A DNA stretch of 64,000 bases from an uncultured Bacteroidales bacterium (GCA_902763885.1 CACWTU010000001.1:186001-250000), one strand, 5' to 3'. Positions 33,409-42,047 are shown, counted from the stretch's first letter. Program-made: numbers and translations. The notes: generated by a model not told the origin, from the letters alone.

Positions 33409-35220
33409 ATGAAAACCAAATTACTACCAATAATTCTTTTGCTGGGGACCGTATTCTGTCTCAGCTGTGATATAAGAAAAAAGGCTGTTTATGTTTATTC
33501 TCCTGATATGGAGATATGTGTTGCTGTCACTGACAGTGCATTATATGTGGAATATGGGAATCAGTTAGTCCAAACCGTCAAAATAGATTTTGCCAGAAGG
33601 TCAAATTGGAGTATTTTCAATCTACAGAGATTCTCATATAATATGGTTTCCGGTAAACGTTCGGATTGTTCAGATTATTATAATGAGTTGATTTATAATG
33701 GGTCAGATGGCAGGAGCCTGATTGTCAGGGCATACCATGACGGTGTGGCTTTCCGTTATGCTGATGGCCTGGAAAAGGTAACATACGTGATTCCTGAAGG
33801 TCAAAAGCGTTGGTTGCAACATCTCAAGACTGATTATGAAGGTTTTTATCCGGAGAGTACATCATCAGAATACGGCCATTATGCCTATCCTGCACTTTTG
33901 GAGTATGGAGATGGCGTGTTCGGACTTATTACGGAATCAGGGATAGGTCATGGCAACAGTTGCTCATATCTTACCAGTTGCGGTGAGGAATATACAGTAG
34001 TCTATACTGATAACGTTGATCGTAGGGAGGATGATAATTCAATCTACAGAAAAAGGTTTAAGCCTGAATATACTCATCCCTGGCGTATTATAATGGTGGG
34101 GACATTGGCTGATATCGTTGAATCGACTCTTGTTACTGATGTGGCCGATGAATGCAGGATTGAGGATACATCGTGGATAAAGCCGGGGGTTTCATCGTGG
34201 ATATATTGGGCCAATAATCATGGTTCCAAGGATTTCCGGAAGGTGAAGGAATACATCGACCTGGCTCATGATATGCATTGGCCATACACTCTGATAGACT
34301 GGGAGTGGGATGAGATGGCTAACGGCGGTAACATAGAGGATGCAATGGCATATGCACGTGAGAAGGGTGTCAAGGTTAATCTTTGGTATAATTCCGGTAC
34401 ATCGTGGATAGGGCCCGGTGCCCCCGGCCCGCAGGATCGCTTACGTACTGCCGATGCCCGTGAACGTGAGATGACCCGTCTGGAGCAGATGGGCGCAACC
34501 GGAATCAAGGTTGACTTTTTCCTGCCCGATAACTGCGAGATGGTGGACTACTACTTGGATATCCTTGAGGATGCAGCCCGACATCATTTGCTGGTGGATT
34601 TTCACGGATGTACCGTGCCTCGCGGCTGGAGCCGTACCTGGCCTAACCTGATGTCTATGGAGGCGGTCTATGGTGCCGAGTGGTATAACAATAACCGCCG
34701 GATGACTAACGCTGCCGCTGCACATAACGCAACGCTGCCGTTCACGCGCAATGTAATCGGCCCAATGGATTATACTCCGTGTACGTTTACTGACAGTCAG
34801 AATCCGCATATCACCACCGATTGCCATGAGCTGGCATTGCCTATCCTGTTTGAATCAGGTCTGCAGCACATGGCTGACCGTCCTGAGGCATATCTGGGGC
34901 TGCCATCAGAGATTAAGGGTCTTTTGTCTCATCTGCCATCGGCCTGGGATGATACACGCCTGCTGGCCGGATACCCCGGTCAAAGCGCTGTTATTGCACG
35001 CCGTTCCGGAGATATGTGGTACGTTGCCGGCATAAACGGTACTGATAATGAGATTACTATTGAGCCTGATTATTCCAGAATGGGAGATGATGTATATATA
35101 TTATCTCTTGTCACAGACAAGGGTGACAAGCCAGGGATGGGGTTCAACATTCAGTACGACGTTGAAGATGGCAATCTGACGCTCCCTGCTCGCGGTGGTT
35201 TCGTTGCACTCTGCAGATAA
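33409..35220 (+). CDS. GH97 lipoprotein, probable retaining alpha-galactosidase type
   Basis: 603 residues, lipoprotein signal (FCLSC, Cys about 20). An N-terminal beta-supersandwich (to about residue 255) is followed by a TIM barrel (WIKPGVSSWIYWANN) and a C-terminal beta domain. GH97 contains inverting alpha-glucosidases (SusB-like, with Glu as base) and retaining alpha-galactosidases (with Asp nucleophile). Here Asp about 369 in TGIKVDFFLPD is in the nucleophile position and Glu about 418 in SMEAVYGAEW is the probable acid/base, favouring the retaining alpha-galactosidase type. It could remove galactosyl side groups from galactomannan or related glycans. It is slightly shorter than SusB. 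A REP hairpin starts directly after the stop. Confidence 0.88.
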   Translation: MKTKLLPIILLLGTVFCLSCDIRKKAVYVYSPDMEICVAVTDSALYVEYGNQLVQTVKIDFARRSNWSIFNLQRFSYNMVSGKRSDCSDYYNELIYNGSDGRSLIVRAYHDGVAFRYADGLEKVTYVIPEGQKRWLQHLKTDYEGFYPESTSSEYGHYAYPALLEYGDGVFGLITESGIGHGNSCSYLTSCGEEYTVVYTDNVDRREDDNSIYRKRFKPEYTHPWRIIMVGTLADIVESTLVTDVADECRIEDTSWIKPGVSSWIYWANNHGSKDFRKVKEYIDLAHDMHWPYTLIDWEWDEMANGGNIEDAMAYAREKGVKVNLWYNSGTSWIGPGAPGPQDRLRTADAREREMTRLEQMGATGIKVDFFLPDNCEMVDYYLDILEDAARHHLLVDFHGCTVPRGWSRTWPNLMSMEAVYGAEWYNNNRRMTNAAAAHNATLPFTRNVIGPMDYTPCTFTDSQNPHITTDCHELALPILFESGLQHMADRPEAYLGLPSEIKGLLSHLPSAWDDTRLLAGYPGQSAVIARRSGDMWYVAGINGTDNEITIEPDYSRMGDDVYILSLVTDKGDKPGMGFNIQYDVEDGNLTLPARGGFVALCR

Positions 35221-35274
35221 TAAACGCAAAGGGGACGGTTCTGTTTGCGAACAGAACCGTCCCCTTTGCGTTTA
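35221..35274. repeat. Single perfect REP hairpin, GGGGACGG type
   Basis: Perfect 25-base arms beginning TAAACGCAAAGGGGACGG with a 4-base loop (TGCG). The flanks differ from the GGGGCAC-bounded units. It starts one base after the GH97 stop, and its last three bases supply the stop codon of the convergent DUF1648 gene. Confidence 0.92.
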
Positions 35275-35700
35275 TTTGTTCGCTTTGAGAAGGCAGACTA
35301 TCAGGGTAATTATTCCAGCCAACATGATTACCGGTTCGGCAAACATGAATATCGGGCATTTACCGAACGTAAGCGTGACCAGCGTGGAACTAAGGATGGT
35401 GAGAGCCAGGCATAATGAAAACATATGGAGTCCGCAAAGACGCAGGCCCTTTTCATCGGGTTTTAATTTAAACATTTTGTTGGCCAAAGCGTAAATTCCG
35501 TATGTCACCAGGCAAAGCAACATGCTGATTATGGGATAGAATATCAGCGTGGTCCTGGCCATGGAGCCGCTGGCATTGCCCGCAGGGTCAAAGTGAGCCG
35601 GAAGGACATCGGGCAGGGCACTCCACCTTATCCAAATTGCACATACATTCACAATAATGATGATTGCCGGAATCATCCAACCGTATTTACACCTTTTCAT
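35272..35700 (-). CDS. DUF1648-domain membrane protein
   Basis: 142 residues with four probable membrane helices (about 9-24, 48-72, 88-110, 118-138). The stretch between the first two contains WSALPDVLPAHFDPAGNASG, the hallmark of DUF1648, a domain also found in SdpI-like immunity and signalling proteins. Only the basic DUF1648 module is present. Its stop codon is contributed by the adjacent REP hairpin, so its C-terminus may have changed recently. Function unknown; a role in envelope stress or peptide immunity is speculation. Confidence 0.8.
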   Translation of the reverse strand: MKRCKYGWMIPAIIIIVNVCAIWIRWSALPDVLPAHFDPAGNASGSMARTTLIFYPIISMLLCLVTYGIYALANKMFKLKPDEKGLRLCGLHMFSLCLALTILSSTLVTLTFGKCPIFMFAEPVIMLAGIITLIVCLLKANK

Positions 35701-35739
35701 AAAACATCATTTTTTTACAAATATACAAAAGGAAGCAAT

Positions 35740-35836
35740 AGGGGCACAAAGGGGACGGTTCTTTTTGTGCCCCTAATTCTTGCTGTTGAAGGTGTTCTAA
35801 ATAGGGGCACAAAAAGAACCGTCCCCTTTGTGCCCC
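35740..35836. repeat. REP-like inverted pair, GGGGACGG type
   Basis: Same architecture and spacer as 7100-7197: two opposed units bounded by AGGGGCAC and GTGCCCC(T), with spacer AATTCTTGCTGTTGAAGG. It lies upstream of both the DUF1648 gene (minus) and the BlaR1-like gene (plus). Confidence 0.92.
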
Positions 35837-35959
35837 AAGTACTAATAATAAAAGTTAAAGTTTGGTGGGTGGGTATATTTTTCTACTAAAAGATTAGGAT
35901 TTGGTTTTTCTGGAGTTTTTCTTTGTTGCAGAGATTAACCTATTAATGGTCCGAAGCTT

Positions 35960-37711
35960 ATGATTTACCTTGTTTTATCCGCAGTTACACTGGCACTCCT
36001 ATATGGAGTTTACCGCTTGGTGCTGAGCCGTACTACTCTGCACAGATTCAACAGGACCGTCCTGCTATCCATCCTTGTACTTTCATTTATTCTGCCGGCT
36101 GTCCGCATAGACGGATTGTCAGTTTTTCCCGATAAGCGCGCAATCGTGGACACTCCCCTTTTGCCCGAAAAAAATACCAAAGGGGACAGACCCCAATGGT
36201 ACTCTTTTGAAAATGATACCAAAGGGGACAGACCCCAATTGTACCAAGCCGTACAGACCATAGACGTCACCTCCAAGGTTTTGCAGATAAGTCTGACAGA
36301 TGTACTTACCTATTTATATATAGTTGGCGTTGTGTTCTTCATCCTGCGCCTTTTCATCGGGATAATCCGGGCTGAGACTCTATGTCGTCTGGGCGGCCGT
36401 AGGCTGGCTGACGGTTCCCGGTTGGTGGTGTGTGACGGTGATTTCCAGCCCACCAGCTGGTTGAATACCATCATCATGAGCCGCAAGGATTATGAGTCCG
36501 ATAGTGCCGGGATGATAATAGAACATGAGCAGGCGCATATCCGTAATCGTCACTCGATCGATGTGATGCTGGCACAGATGGTATGCGCCCTGCAGTGGTT
36601 CAACCCCGCCGCGTGGGCCCTCAAGCGCAGCCTGCAGGAGGTGCACGAGTATGAGGCCGATGCCGCCGTGCTAGCCGACGGACTCAACGAGCGCCAGTAC
36701 CAGCTCTGCCTTGTCCAGGCCGCCTTAAACGGCCGGATAGGGTATGTGACCAGCAATTTTGCCGATTGTTCAACCAAAAAACGTATAAAGATGATGAAAC
36801 GCAACCAATCTTCTCCTTTTGCATGCCTCAAGGCATTGCTTCTGTTGCCCGTAGTGGCAGTCATCATCCTGACGGCATCAGCCTGTAAACAGGATGCAAA
36901 AAATAACGGTGTTGCCCAGGCTGGCACCAATGAGTCTGGTTTGGATCAGACAGCCCCAGAAAAGGTTAAGTCCGAGCCTTACGATACTCTGGCCTTGCTT
37001 AAGAAATTCGGATACAAAAGTGATGTGGAAACCGATCCCTATGACATCAAAATCAAAAAGCTTAATCATTTTGTAACAATTGAGGCTGACGGCTCCATCT
37101 GGTTCAACATAGCCGGTCAGAACAACTATGAGCGTGCCTATCTGTCCAGTCTTGACCGCGATTTTGAACTTGCCAAAAGCAGGAGCAGTGTTGAGGTGAC
37201 AAATCCAGATAAGGTTTACGTGATGTATAACAAGGAGAACCACTTGGACAGATGTGCTGAGGTTATAAAGCAGCTTCAGAAAAGTTATTCTGATGAGAAC
37301 ATAGTATTTGTGCGTGAGCTCCCGCACAAGACAGTTCCGCCACCACCAGGATTGAAAATTGACACTGAAAAGGACGATTACCTGATAGTCATGATCAATT
37401 CCAATAATGAAATCCGTATGGAAGGCCAGTGGAGCTCCGGGGAGGGTATCAAGGCAAATTTCAGCTCACAAGAACCTGTCAGTCCCCAGGAAATATCAAA
37501 GTTGGATGGTTTGATCAGAGCTGGCATTCCTGAGATTAATGAGAAAAATCCCGGTGAAAGTACGATTATCAAGGGACTTAAGGGAAGTTTACAATGGGAT
37601 TTGACTTGCTCAAGCAGGGTGGTGAATGAAGTGGAGAAGATCCTGCGCAGATATGTGGAACCTGGTTATGTCCTTTACCAAAGACCTACACTTGTAGTGA
37701 ATTCCAAATAA
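35960..37711 (+). CDS. BlaR1/MecR1-like M56 metallopeptidase sensor with ExbD-like C-terminal region
   Basis: 583 residues. N-terminal membrane helices (about 2-20, 32-50, 112-136) enclose a linker, then the zinc protease motif HEQAH (His189, Glu190, His193) and a third ligand Glu about 232 (HEYEADAAV). A further helix at about 287-305 ends the M56 domain. The C-terminal 270 residues lack a penicillin-binding domain. Segments such as VTIEADGSIWFN and PDKVYVMYNKENHLDRCAEVI resemble the ExbD/TolR periplasmic fold, possibly twice. Such sensors cleave or inactivate a BlaI repressor. The blaI-like gene follows after seven bases. Codons 72-96 are two REP units, read as KGDRPQ repeats. Confidence 0.85.
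   Translation: MIYLVLSAVTLALLYGVYRLVLSRTTLHRFNRTVLLSILVLSFILPAVRIDGLSVFPDKRAIVDTPLLPEKNTKGDRPQWYSFENDTKGDRPQLYQAVQTIDVTSKVLQISLTDVLTYLYIVGVVFFILRLFIGIIRAETLCRLGGRRLADGSRLVVCDGDFQPTSWLNTIIMSRKDYESDSAGMIIEHEQAHIRNRHSIDVMLAQMVCALQWFNPAAWALKRSLQEVHEYEADAAVLADGLNERQYQLCLVQAALNGRIGYVTSNFADCSTKKRIKMMKRNQSSPFACLKALLLLPVVAVIILTASACKQDAKNNGVAQAGTNESGLDQTAPEKVKSEPYDTLALLKKFGYKSDVETDPYDIKIKKLNHFVTIEADGSIWFNIAGQNNYERAYLSSLDRDFELAKSRSSVEVTNPDKVYVMYNKENHLDRCAEVIKQLQKSYSDENIVFVRELPHKTVPPPPGLKIDTEKDDYLIVMINSNNEIRMEGQWSSGEGIKANFSSQEPVSPQEISKLDGLIRAGIPEINEKNPGESTIIKGLKGSLQWDLTCSSRVVNEVEKILRRYVEPGYVLYQRPTLVVNSK
36173..36246 (+). repeat. Two direct REP units inside the BlaR1-like coding sequence
   Basis: Two tandem copies of ATACCAAAGGGGACAGACC plus CCAATGGTAC-like sequence, about 42 bases apart, keep the reading frame and encode NTKGDRPQWY and DTKGDRPQLY. 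They are in direct orientation, unlike the inverted intergenic pairs, so they do not form one long hairpin. Confidence 0.92.
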
Positions 37712-37718
37712 TCACGTC

Positions 37719-38084
37719 ATGAAAGCGCTGTCAGAAAGAGAACAGGAGGTGATGAATATCATCTGGGAACTGCGCAACTGCTGCGTGGAGGATGTGGTAA
37801 ATCGGTTGCCCGATGACCCCAAACCTGCCTATACTACGATCCAGACGTTTATGCGCATACTGGAGCAGAAGGAGTTCCTGGCGCATAAACGCGATGGCAA
37901 GAAGCATATCTTCTATCCTATTGTTGAAAAGCCTGAGTATACCCGATGGAGCCTCAAACATATGAAAGACAACCTGTTTGGAGGATCGGCCAAATCACTC
38001 CTGAATACCTTTATCCGTGATACAGAACTCTCACAGTCCGATATTTTGGAACTGGAATCCCTACTGGAAGAATTAAAGAGGTGA
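37719..38084 (+). CDS. BlaI/MecI-family transcriptional repressor
   Basis: 121 residues, normal length. A winged helix-turn-helix spans about residues 1-75 (LSEREQEVMNIIWELRNCCVEDVV, PAYTTIQTFMRILEQKEFL, then KKHIFYPIV). The C-terminal dimerisation helices follow (LLNTFIRDTELSQSDILEL). It represses its own operon until the paired M56 protease inactivates it. Here the sensor gene comes first and the repressor second, the reverse of many bla/mec loci. No beta-lactamase gene is present nearby, so the regulon is unknown. Confidence 0.93.
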   Translation: MKALSEREQEVMNIIWELRNCCVEDVVNRLPDDPKPAYTTIQTFMRILEQKEFLAHKRDGKKHIFYPIVEKPEYTRWSLKHMKDNLFGGSAKSLLNTFIRDTELSQSDILELESLLEELKR

Positions 38085-38089
38085 AAAAG

Positions 38090-38159
38090 GTACCAAAGGG
38101 GACAGACCCCAATGGTACTCTTTTCAAATGGTACCATTGGGGTCTGTCCCCTTTGGTAC
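38090..38159. repeat. REP-like inverted pair, GGGGACAGACCCC type
   Basis: Perfect 29-base arms, GTACCAAAGGGGACAGA at one end and the mirrored sequence at the other, around a 12-base spacer. It begins six bases after the blaI-like stop, and its T-rich end could aid termination. Confidence 0.92.
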
Positions 38160-38188
38160 TCTTTTTTACTCAAAAGTTCTCTTGGAAA

Positions 38189-38223
38189 AGGGGCACAAAA
38201 AGAACCGTCCCCTTTGTGCCCCT
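38189..38223. repeat. Single REP unit, GGGGACGG type
   Basis: One 35-base unit from AGGGGCAC to GTGCCCCT in the orientation AAAAAGAACCGTCCCC, directly behind the other REP type. Its flank CAAAAGTTCT matches the spacer of the 27350 pair, so it may be half of a former pair. Confidence 0.9.
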
Positions 38224-38308
38224 ATGCACGTTTTTTGAAATTTAATTTATAATGACGGTTTTTTGGAGTATATTCGCTGAATATTACGGATAGACTAATC
38301 AGCAATAT

Positions 38309-39634
38309 ATGAAAAGCGATATAAAGCCGGCAGAGGGTAAGTTTGGAGTCCTGTGCGTAGGACTTGGTGCGGTTACGACAACCCTTATTACCGGAACTCT
38401 GATGGCTCGTAAGGGGCTTGCAAACCCTGTGGGCTCTTTCTCCCAGTTGGGTAAGATGCGTGTGGGTCGCGGTGAGAAGAAACAGTACCTGCATGTGGGC
38501 GATATTGTACCTCTGGCGAACCTGAATGATGTGGTTTTCGGCGCCTGGGATGTGTTCACGGACAATGCATACGAGAGCGCCAGATACTGTCAGGTGCTCA
38601 AACCTGAGGATATCGCGCCGGTTCGTGATGAACTGGAACGAATCAAACCAATGAAGGCATGCTTTGATGCTGATTTTACCAGGAACCTTGTTGACCCGTC
38701 ATTCGGCCGCGTACCCGATCCGCTTTGGGTTATGCCCGATGATACGCGCTGGAATTACGCTCAGAACCTGCGCCGTGATATTCAGGACTTCAAGAAGGAA
38801 AACGGCTGCAGTCGCGTGATGGTTTTCTGGATAGCCAGCACTGAGTCATATACTCCTCGGAATGAGCAGATCCACGGAACATTGGCCGGCTTTGAGGCTG
38901 CCATGAAGGCCGATGACCGCAGGCATCTGCCCCCAAGCATGATTTATGCGTATGCCGCACTGATGGAGGGATGCCCGTTCATAATGGGCGCTCCCAATGT
39001 GTGCGTAGATATACCCGCATTTTTTGAACTCTCAAAGAAACAGGGCTTGCCCATAGTAGGCAAGGATTTCAAGAGCGGTCAGACCATGATGAAGAGTGCA
39101 CTTGCTCCGGCTTTCCGTACGCGTATGCTTGGCGTTGAGGGGTGGTTCTCAACCAATATCCTGGGTAACCGTGACGGTCAGGTGATAGAGCACCCGGACA
39201 ACTTTGAGACCAAGCGCATTAGCAAGGAGTCGTCGGTGGAAAATATTCTTGCACAGGATGAATATCCCGAACTTTACTCCGATATATATCATAAGGTAAA
39301 GATCAACTATTATCCGCCGCGTAAGGATAACAAGGAGAGCTGGGATAACATTGACATATTCGGGTGGATGAACTATCCCATGCAGATAAAGATAGATTTC
39401 CTTTGCCGTGACTCCATACTGGCAGCTCCAATCTGTCTGGATTTGATTCTGTTCACTGACCTGGCTGTCAGAGCTGGTCTGAGCGGAGTTCAGGAGTGGC
39501 TCTCATTCTATGTCAAGAAGCCTATGACTTATGATGATGAGCGCCCCGTACATGACCTTTTCCAGCAGTTTGCCATGCTCAAGAACCGGATACGTGAGTT
39601 AGGCGGATATGAGGCAGACCAGGAATTGGATTGA
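38309..39634 (+). CDS. ino1: myo-Inositol-1-phosphate synthase
   Basis: 441 residues. Converts glucose 6-phosphate to inositol phosphate with internal NAD+ redox cycling. The N-terminal NAD-binding loop is VGLGAVTTTLITG. Conserved family segments include WVMPDDTRWNYAQ, VFWIASTES, MGAPNVCVDIPAFFEL, VGKDFKSGQTMMKS and GWFSTNILGNRDG. In gut Bacteroides this enzyme supplies inositol lipids (phosphatidylinositol and inositol sphingolipids). The other lipid-headgroup genes known from those species are not next to it here; the flanks are REP repeats and argR. A phytate or osmolyte role is the alternative. Confidence 0.93.
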   Translation: MKSDIKPAEGKFGVLCVGLGAVTTTLITGTLMARKGLANPVGSFSQLGKMRVGRGEKKQYLHVGDIVPLANLNDVVFGAWDVFTDNAYESARYCQVLKPEDIAPVRDELERIKPMKACFDADFTRNLVDPSFGRVPDPLWVMPDDTRWNYAQNLRRDIQDFKKENGCSRVMVFWIASTESYTPRNEQIHGTLAGFEAAMKADDRRHLPPSMIYAYAALMEGCPFIMGAPNVCVDIPAFFELSKKQGLPIVGKDFKSGQTMMKSALAPAFRTRMLGVEGWFSTNILGNRDGQVIEHPDNFETKRISKESSVENILAQDEYPELYSDIYHKVKINYYPPRKDNKESWDNIDIFGWMNYPMQIKIDFLCRDSILAAPICLDLILFTDLAVRAGLSGVQEWLSFYVKKPMTYDDERPVHDLFQQFAMLKNRIRELGGYEADQELD

Positions 39635-39676
39635 TATTCATTTTTTAAAGATTTTTGCATAATTATTTCCCCTATT

Positions 39677-39710
39677 TTTGTATATTGAATCGCTTTTATA
39701 GCTAATTTTG
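39677..39710 (+). promoter_or_regulatory. Possible promoter of the arginine cluster
   Basis: TTTG and TAATTTTG are separated by 22 bases, slightly longer than the usual Bacteroidetes spacing. They end about 28 bases before the argR ATG. Confidence 0.4.
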
Positions 39711-39737
39711 CACCCGAAACGAGAATATTTATGCAAT

Positions 39738-40220
39738 ATGAAGAATAAAAACAATCGTTTGGAGGCTATCCGTCTCATAATCTCCGAGCAGGACATCAAG
39801 AATCAGGATCAGCTGCTTCAGGTGTTGAACTCAAGAGGTTATTCGGTAACTCAGGCAACATTGTCGCGTGACCTCAAGAAAATGAAGATTTCCAAGGTGG
39901 CAAATACATACGGTGACTACCTGTATGTCCTGCCCAACCATGCACTTCTGCAGAAGAAGGTATCCAACGGAACATTTGATGAGGTTGCCTCAAACCAGCC
40001 CAGATACGGTTTCGTATCACTCAACTTCTCCGGTAATATGGCTGTAATCAAGACCAGGCCGGGATATGCAAGCAGCCTTGCTTACGATGTTGACAACCAT
40101 AATCTGCCCGGTGTGCTGGGTACGATAGCAGGTGATGACACCCTGCTCATTGTTCTTGCAGAGGGTGCAAACCGTCAGGAAATAAAAAGATTGTTAGAAC
40201 CGATAATCATATCTTTATAA
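39738..40220 (+). CDS. argR: Arginine repressor ArgR
   Basis: 160 residues from the ATG (MKNKNNRLEAIRLII); an in-frame TTG 30 bases upstream lies within the promoter-like sequence and is rejected. The N-terminal winged helix has VTQATLSRDLKKMKISKV. The C-terminal arginine-binding and hexamerisation domain includes VIKTRPGYASSLAYDVD and GTIAGDDTLLIVL. It senses arginine and represses biosynthesis genes. As first gene of the arginine cluster it probably controls itself and the downstream genes; no convincing ARG box was resolved by eye. Confidence 0.95.
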   Translation: MKNKNNRLEAIRLIISEQDIKNQDQLLQVLNSRGYSVTQATLSRDLKKMKISKVANTYGDYLYVLPNHALLQKKVSNGTFDEVASNQPRYGFVSLNFSGNMAVIKTRPGYASSLAYDVDNHNLPGVLGTIAGDDTLLIVLAEGANRQEIKRLLEPIIISL

Positions 40221-40236
40221 GATTTGTATAGGAAAA

Positions 40237-40836
40237 ATGGAAAACGTAATTGATGTAGTGGTTGCGGATGAGACACACGAGAAGTATGTTGACACCATCC
40301 TTGAAACCATTTCTGAAGCAGCAAAGGTTCGTGGTACCGGTATAGCTAAACGTACCCACGAGTACGTGGCAAACAAGATGCGTGAAGCTAAGGCTGTTAT
40401 AGCTCTGGATGGTGACAAGTTCGCCGGATTCAGTTACATCGAGACATGGCAGGATAAGAAATACGTTACTACATCGGGCCTGATCGTTCATCCCGATTAC
40501 CGTGGACGCGGACTTGCCAAGCGTATCAAGGATATGACATTCACTCTGGCCCGTACACGTTGGCCGCATGCCAAGATATTCTCGCTTACAAGCGGTGCCG
40601 CAGTGATGGCCATGAACACCCAGCTTGGCTACAAGCCGGTCACTTTTGCCGATCTTACCCAGGATGAGGCATTCTGGAAAGGTTGTGAAGGTTGCGTGAA
40701 TGTTGATATTCTGCATCGTACCGGCCGAAAATACTGCATATGCACAGGTATGTTGTATGATCCTGAGGAGTATCTTCCCGCCAAGTTGCCCGAGGACGTA
40801 CTCAAGAGAATTAAGGAATTGGATAATAAGAAATAA
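40237..40836 (+). CDS. GNAT-family acyltransferase, candidate N-acylglutamate synthase
   Basis: 199 residues. The acyl-CoA binding loop reads LIVHPDYRGRGLAKRI, the GNAT A motif, with strands ALDGDKFAGFSYIE before it and AMNTQLGYKPV after it. It lies 16 bases after argR and 8 bases before argG, inside an arginine operon that otherwise lacks a first-step enzyme. The likely role is therefore acylation of glutamate with acetyl- or succinyl-CoA; N-succinyl intermediates are known from Bacteroides. It is unrelated in length to classical ArgA (about 440) and ArgJ. Function is inferred from position. Confidence 0.78.
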   Translation: MENVIDVVVADETHEKYVDTILETISEAAKVRGTGIAKRTHEYVANKMREAKAVIALDGDKFAGFSYIETWQDKKYVTTSGLIVHPDYRGRGLAKRIKDMTFTLARTRWPHAKIFSLTSGAAVMAMNTQLGYKPVTFADLTQDEAFWKGCEGCVNVDILHRTGRKYCICTGMLYDPEEYLPAKLPEDVLKRIKELDNKK

Positions 40837-40844
40837 TAGAAGAT

Positions 40845-42047
40845 ATGAGCAAGAAGAAAGTAGTAGTTGCTTTTTCAGGTGGTCTGGATACAAGTTATAA
40901 TGTGATGTATCTGACCAAGGAGATGGGTTATGAGGTTTATGCCGCATGTGCCAACACCGGCGGTTTCAGCCCTGAGCAGCTCAAGAAGAATGAGGAGAAC
41001 GCCTACAAGCTGGGCGCAGTAAAATATGTCACTCTTGATGTCACTCAGGAGTATTATGAGAAGTCACTCAAGTATATGGTATTCGGCAATGTTCTGCGTA
41101 ACAACTGCTATCCCATATCAGTATCATCAGAGCGTATCTTCCAGGCACTTGCCATTGCCAAGTACGCCAATGAGATAGGGGCCGATGCAATAGCACACGG
41201 TTCAACCGGTGCCGGCAATGACCAGATCCGTTTTGACATGACATTCCTGGTAAAGGCTCCCGGCGTAGAAATCATCACCCTGACCCGTGACCGTAACCTG
41301 AGCCGTAAGGAGGAGATCGATTATCTGAATGCCAACGGTTTCAGTGCTGATTTCACCAAGCTCAAGTACTCATACAACGTAGGTATCTGGGGTACATCAA
41401 TCTGCGGTGGTGAGATTCTGGACAGCAAGCAGGGCCTGCCCGAGAGCGCATACCTTAAGCACCCCACCAAGGACGGTTCCGAGATTCTGAGCCTGGGATT
41501 TGAGAAGGGTGAGCTGGTTGCTGTTAACGGCAAGAAGTTTGATGACCGCATCAAGGCTATCCAGGAGGTTGAGAAGATTGGTGCCGCATATGCAATAGGC
41601 CGTGATTGCCACGTTGGTGACACTATCATCGGCATAAAGGGCCGCGTGGGCTTTGAGGCTGCAGCCCCCATGCTTATCATCGGCGCACACCGCTTCCTTG
41701 AGAAGTACACCCTGTCCAAGTGGCAGCAGTACTGGAAGGACCAGGTGGCCAACTGGTACGGAATGTTCCTGCATGAGTCACAGTACCTGGAGCCCGTAAT
41801 GCCCGATATCGAGGCTATGCTGGCCAGCTCACAGCGTAACGTGAACGGAACAGTAACCCTGGAACTCCGTCCCTACAGCTTCCAGACCGTAGGTTGCGAT
41901 ACTCCCGATGACCTTGTACACAACAAGCTGGGTGAGTATGGTGAGGGTGCCAAGGCATGGACAGCCGATGACGCCAAGGGATTCATAAAGATTACATCAA
42001 CTCCGCTGCGTGCTTACTATAGCGTACATCCGGATGAAGAGAGATAA
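40845..42047 (+). CDS. argG: Argininosuccinate synthase
   Basis: 400 residues, normal length. Joins citrulline and aspartate with ATP. The PP-loop AFSGGLDTSYNVMYL is near the N-terminus. Further signatures are AHGSTGAGNDQIRFD, YSYNVGIWGTSICGGE and VGRVGFEAAAP-like sequence. It follows the GNAT gene closely and is probably in the same transcript. A second step enzyme, argH, is not in the window. Confidence 0.96.
   Translation: MSKKKVVVAFSGGLDTSYNVMYLTKEMGYEVYAACANTGGFSPEQLKKNEENAYKLGAVKYVTLDVTQEYYEKSLKYMVFGNVLRNNCYPISVSSERIFQALAIAKYANEIGADAIAHGSTGAGNDQIRFDMTFLVKAPGVEIITLTRDRNLSRKEEIDYLNANGFSADFTKLKYSYNVGIWGTSICGGEILDSKQGLPESAYLKHPTKDGSEILSLGFEKGELVAVNGKKFDDRIKAIQEVEKIGAAYAIGRDCHVGDTIIGIKGRVGFEAAAPMLIIGAHRFLEKYTLSKWQQYWKDQVANWYGMFLHESQYLEPVMPDIEAMLASSQRNVNGTVTLELRPYSFQTVGCDTPDDLVHNKLGEYGEGAKAWTADDAKGFIKITSTPLRAYYSVHPDEER

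Noticed and set aside
35960-38084. Beta-lactam resistance locus
   Set aside because: The sensor lacks a penicillin-binding domain and no beta-lactamase or altered PBP gene is adjacent; only the BlaR1/BlaI pairing is supported.
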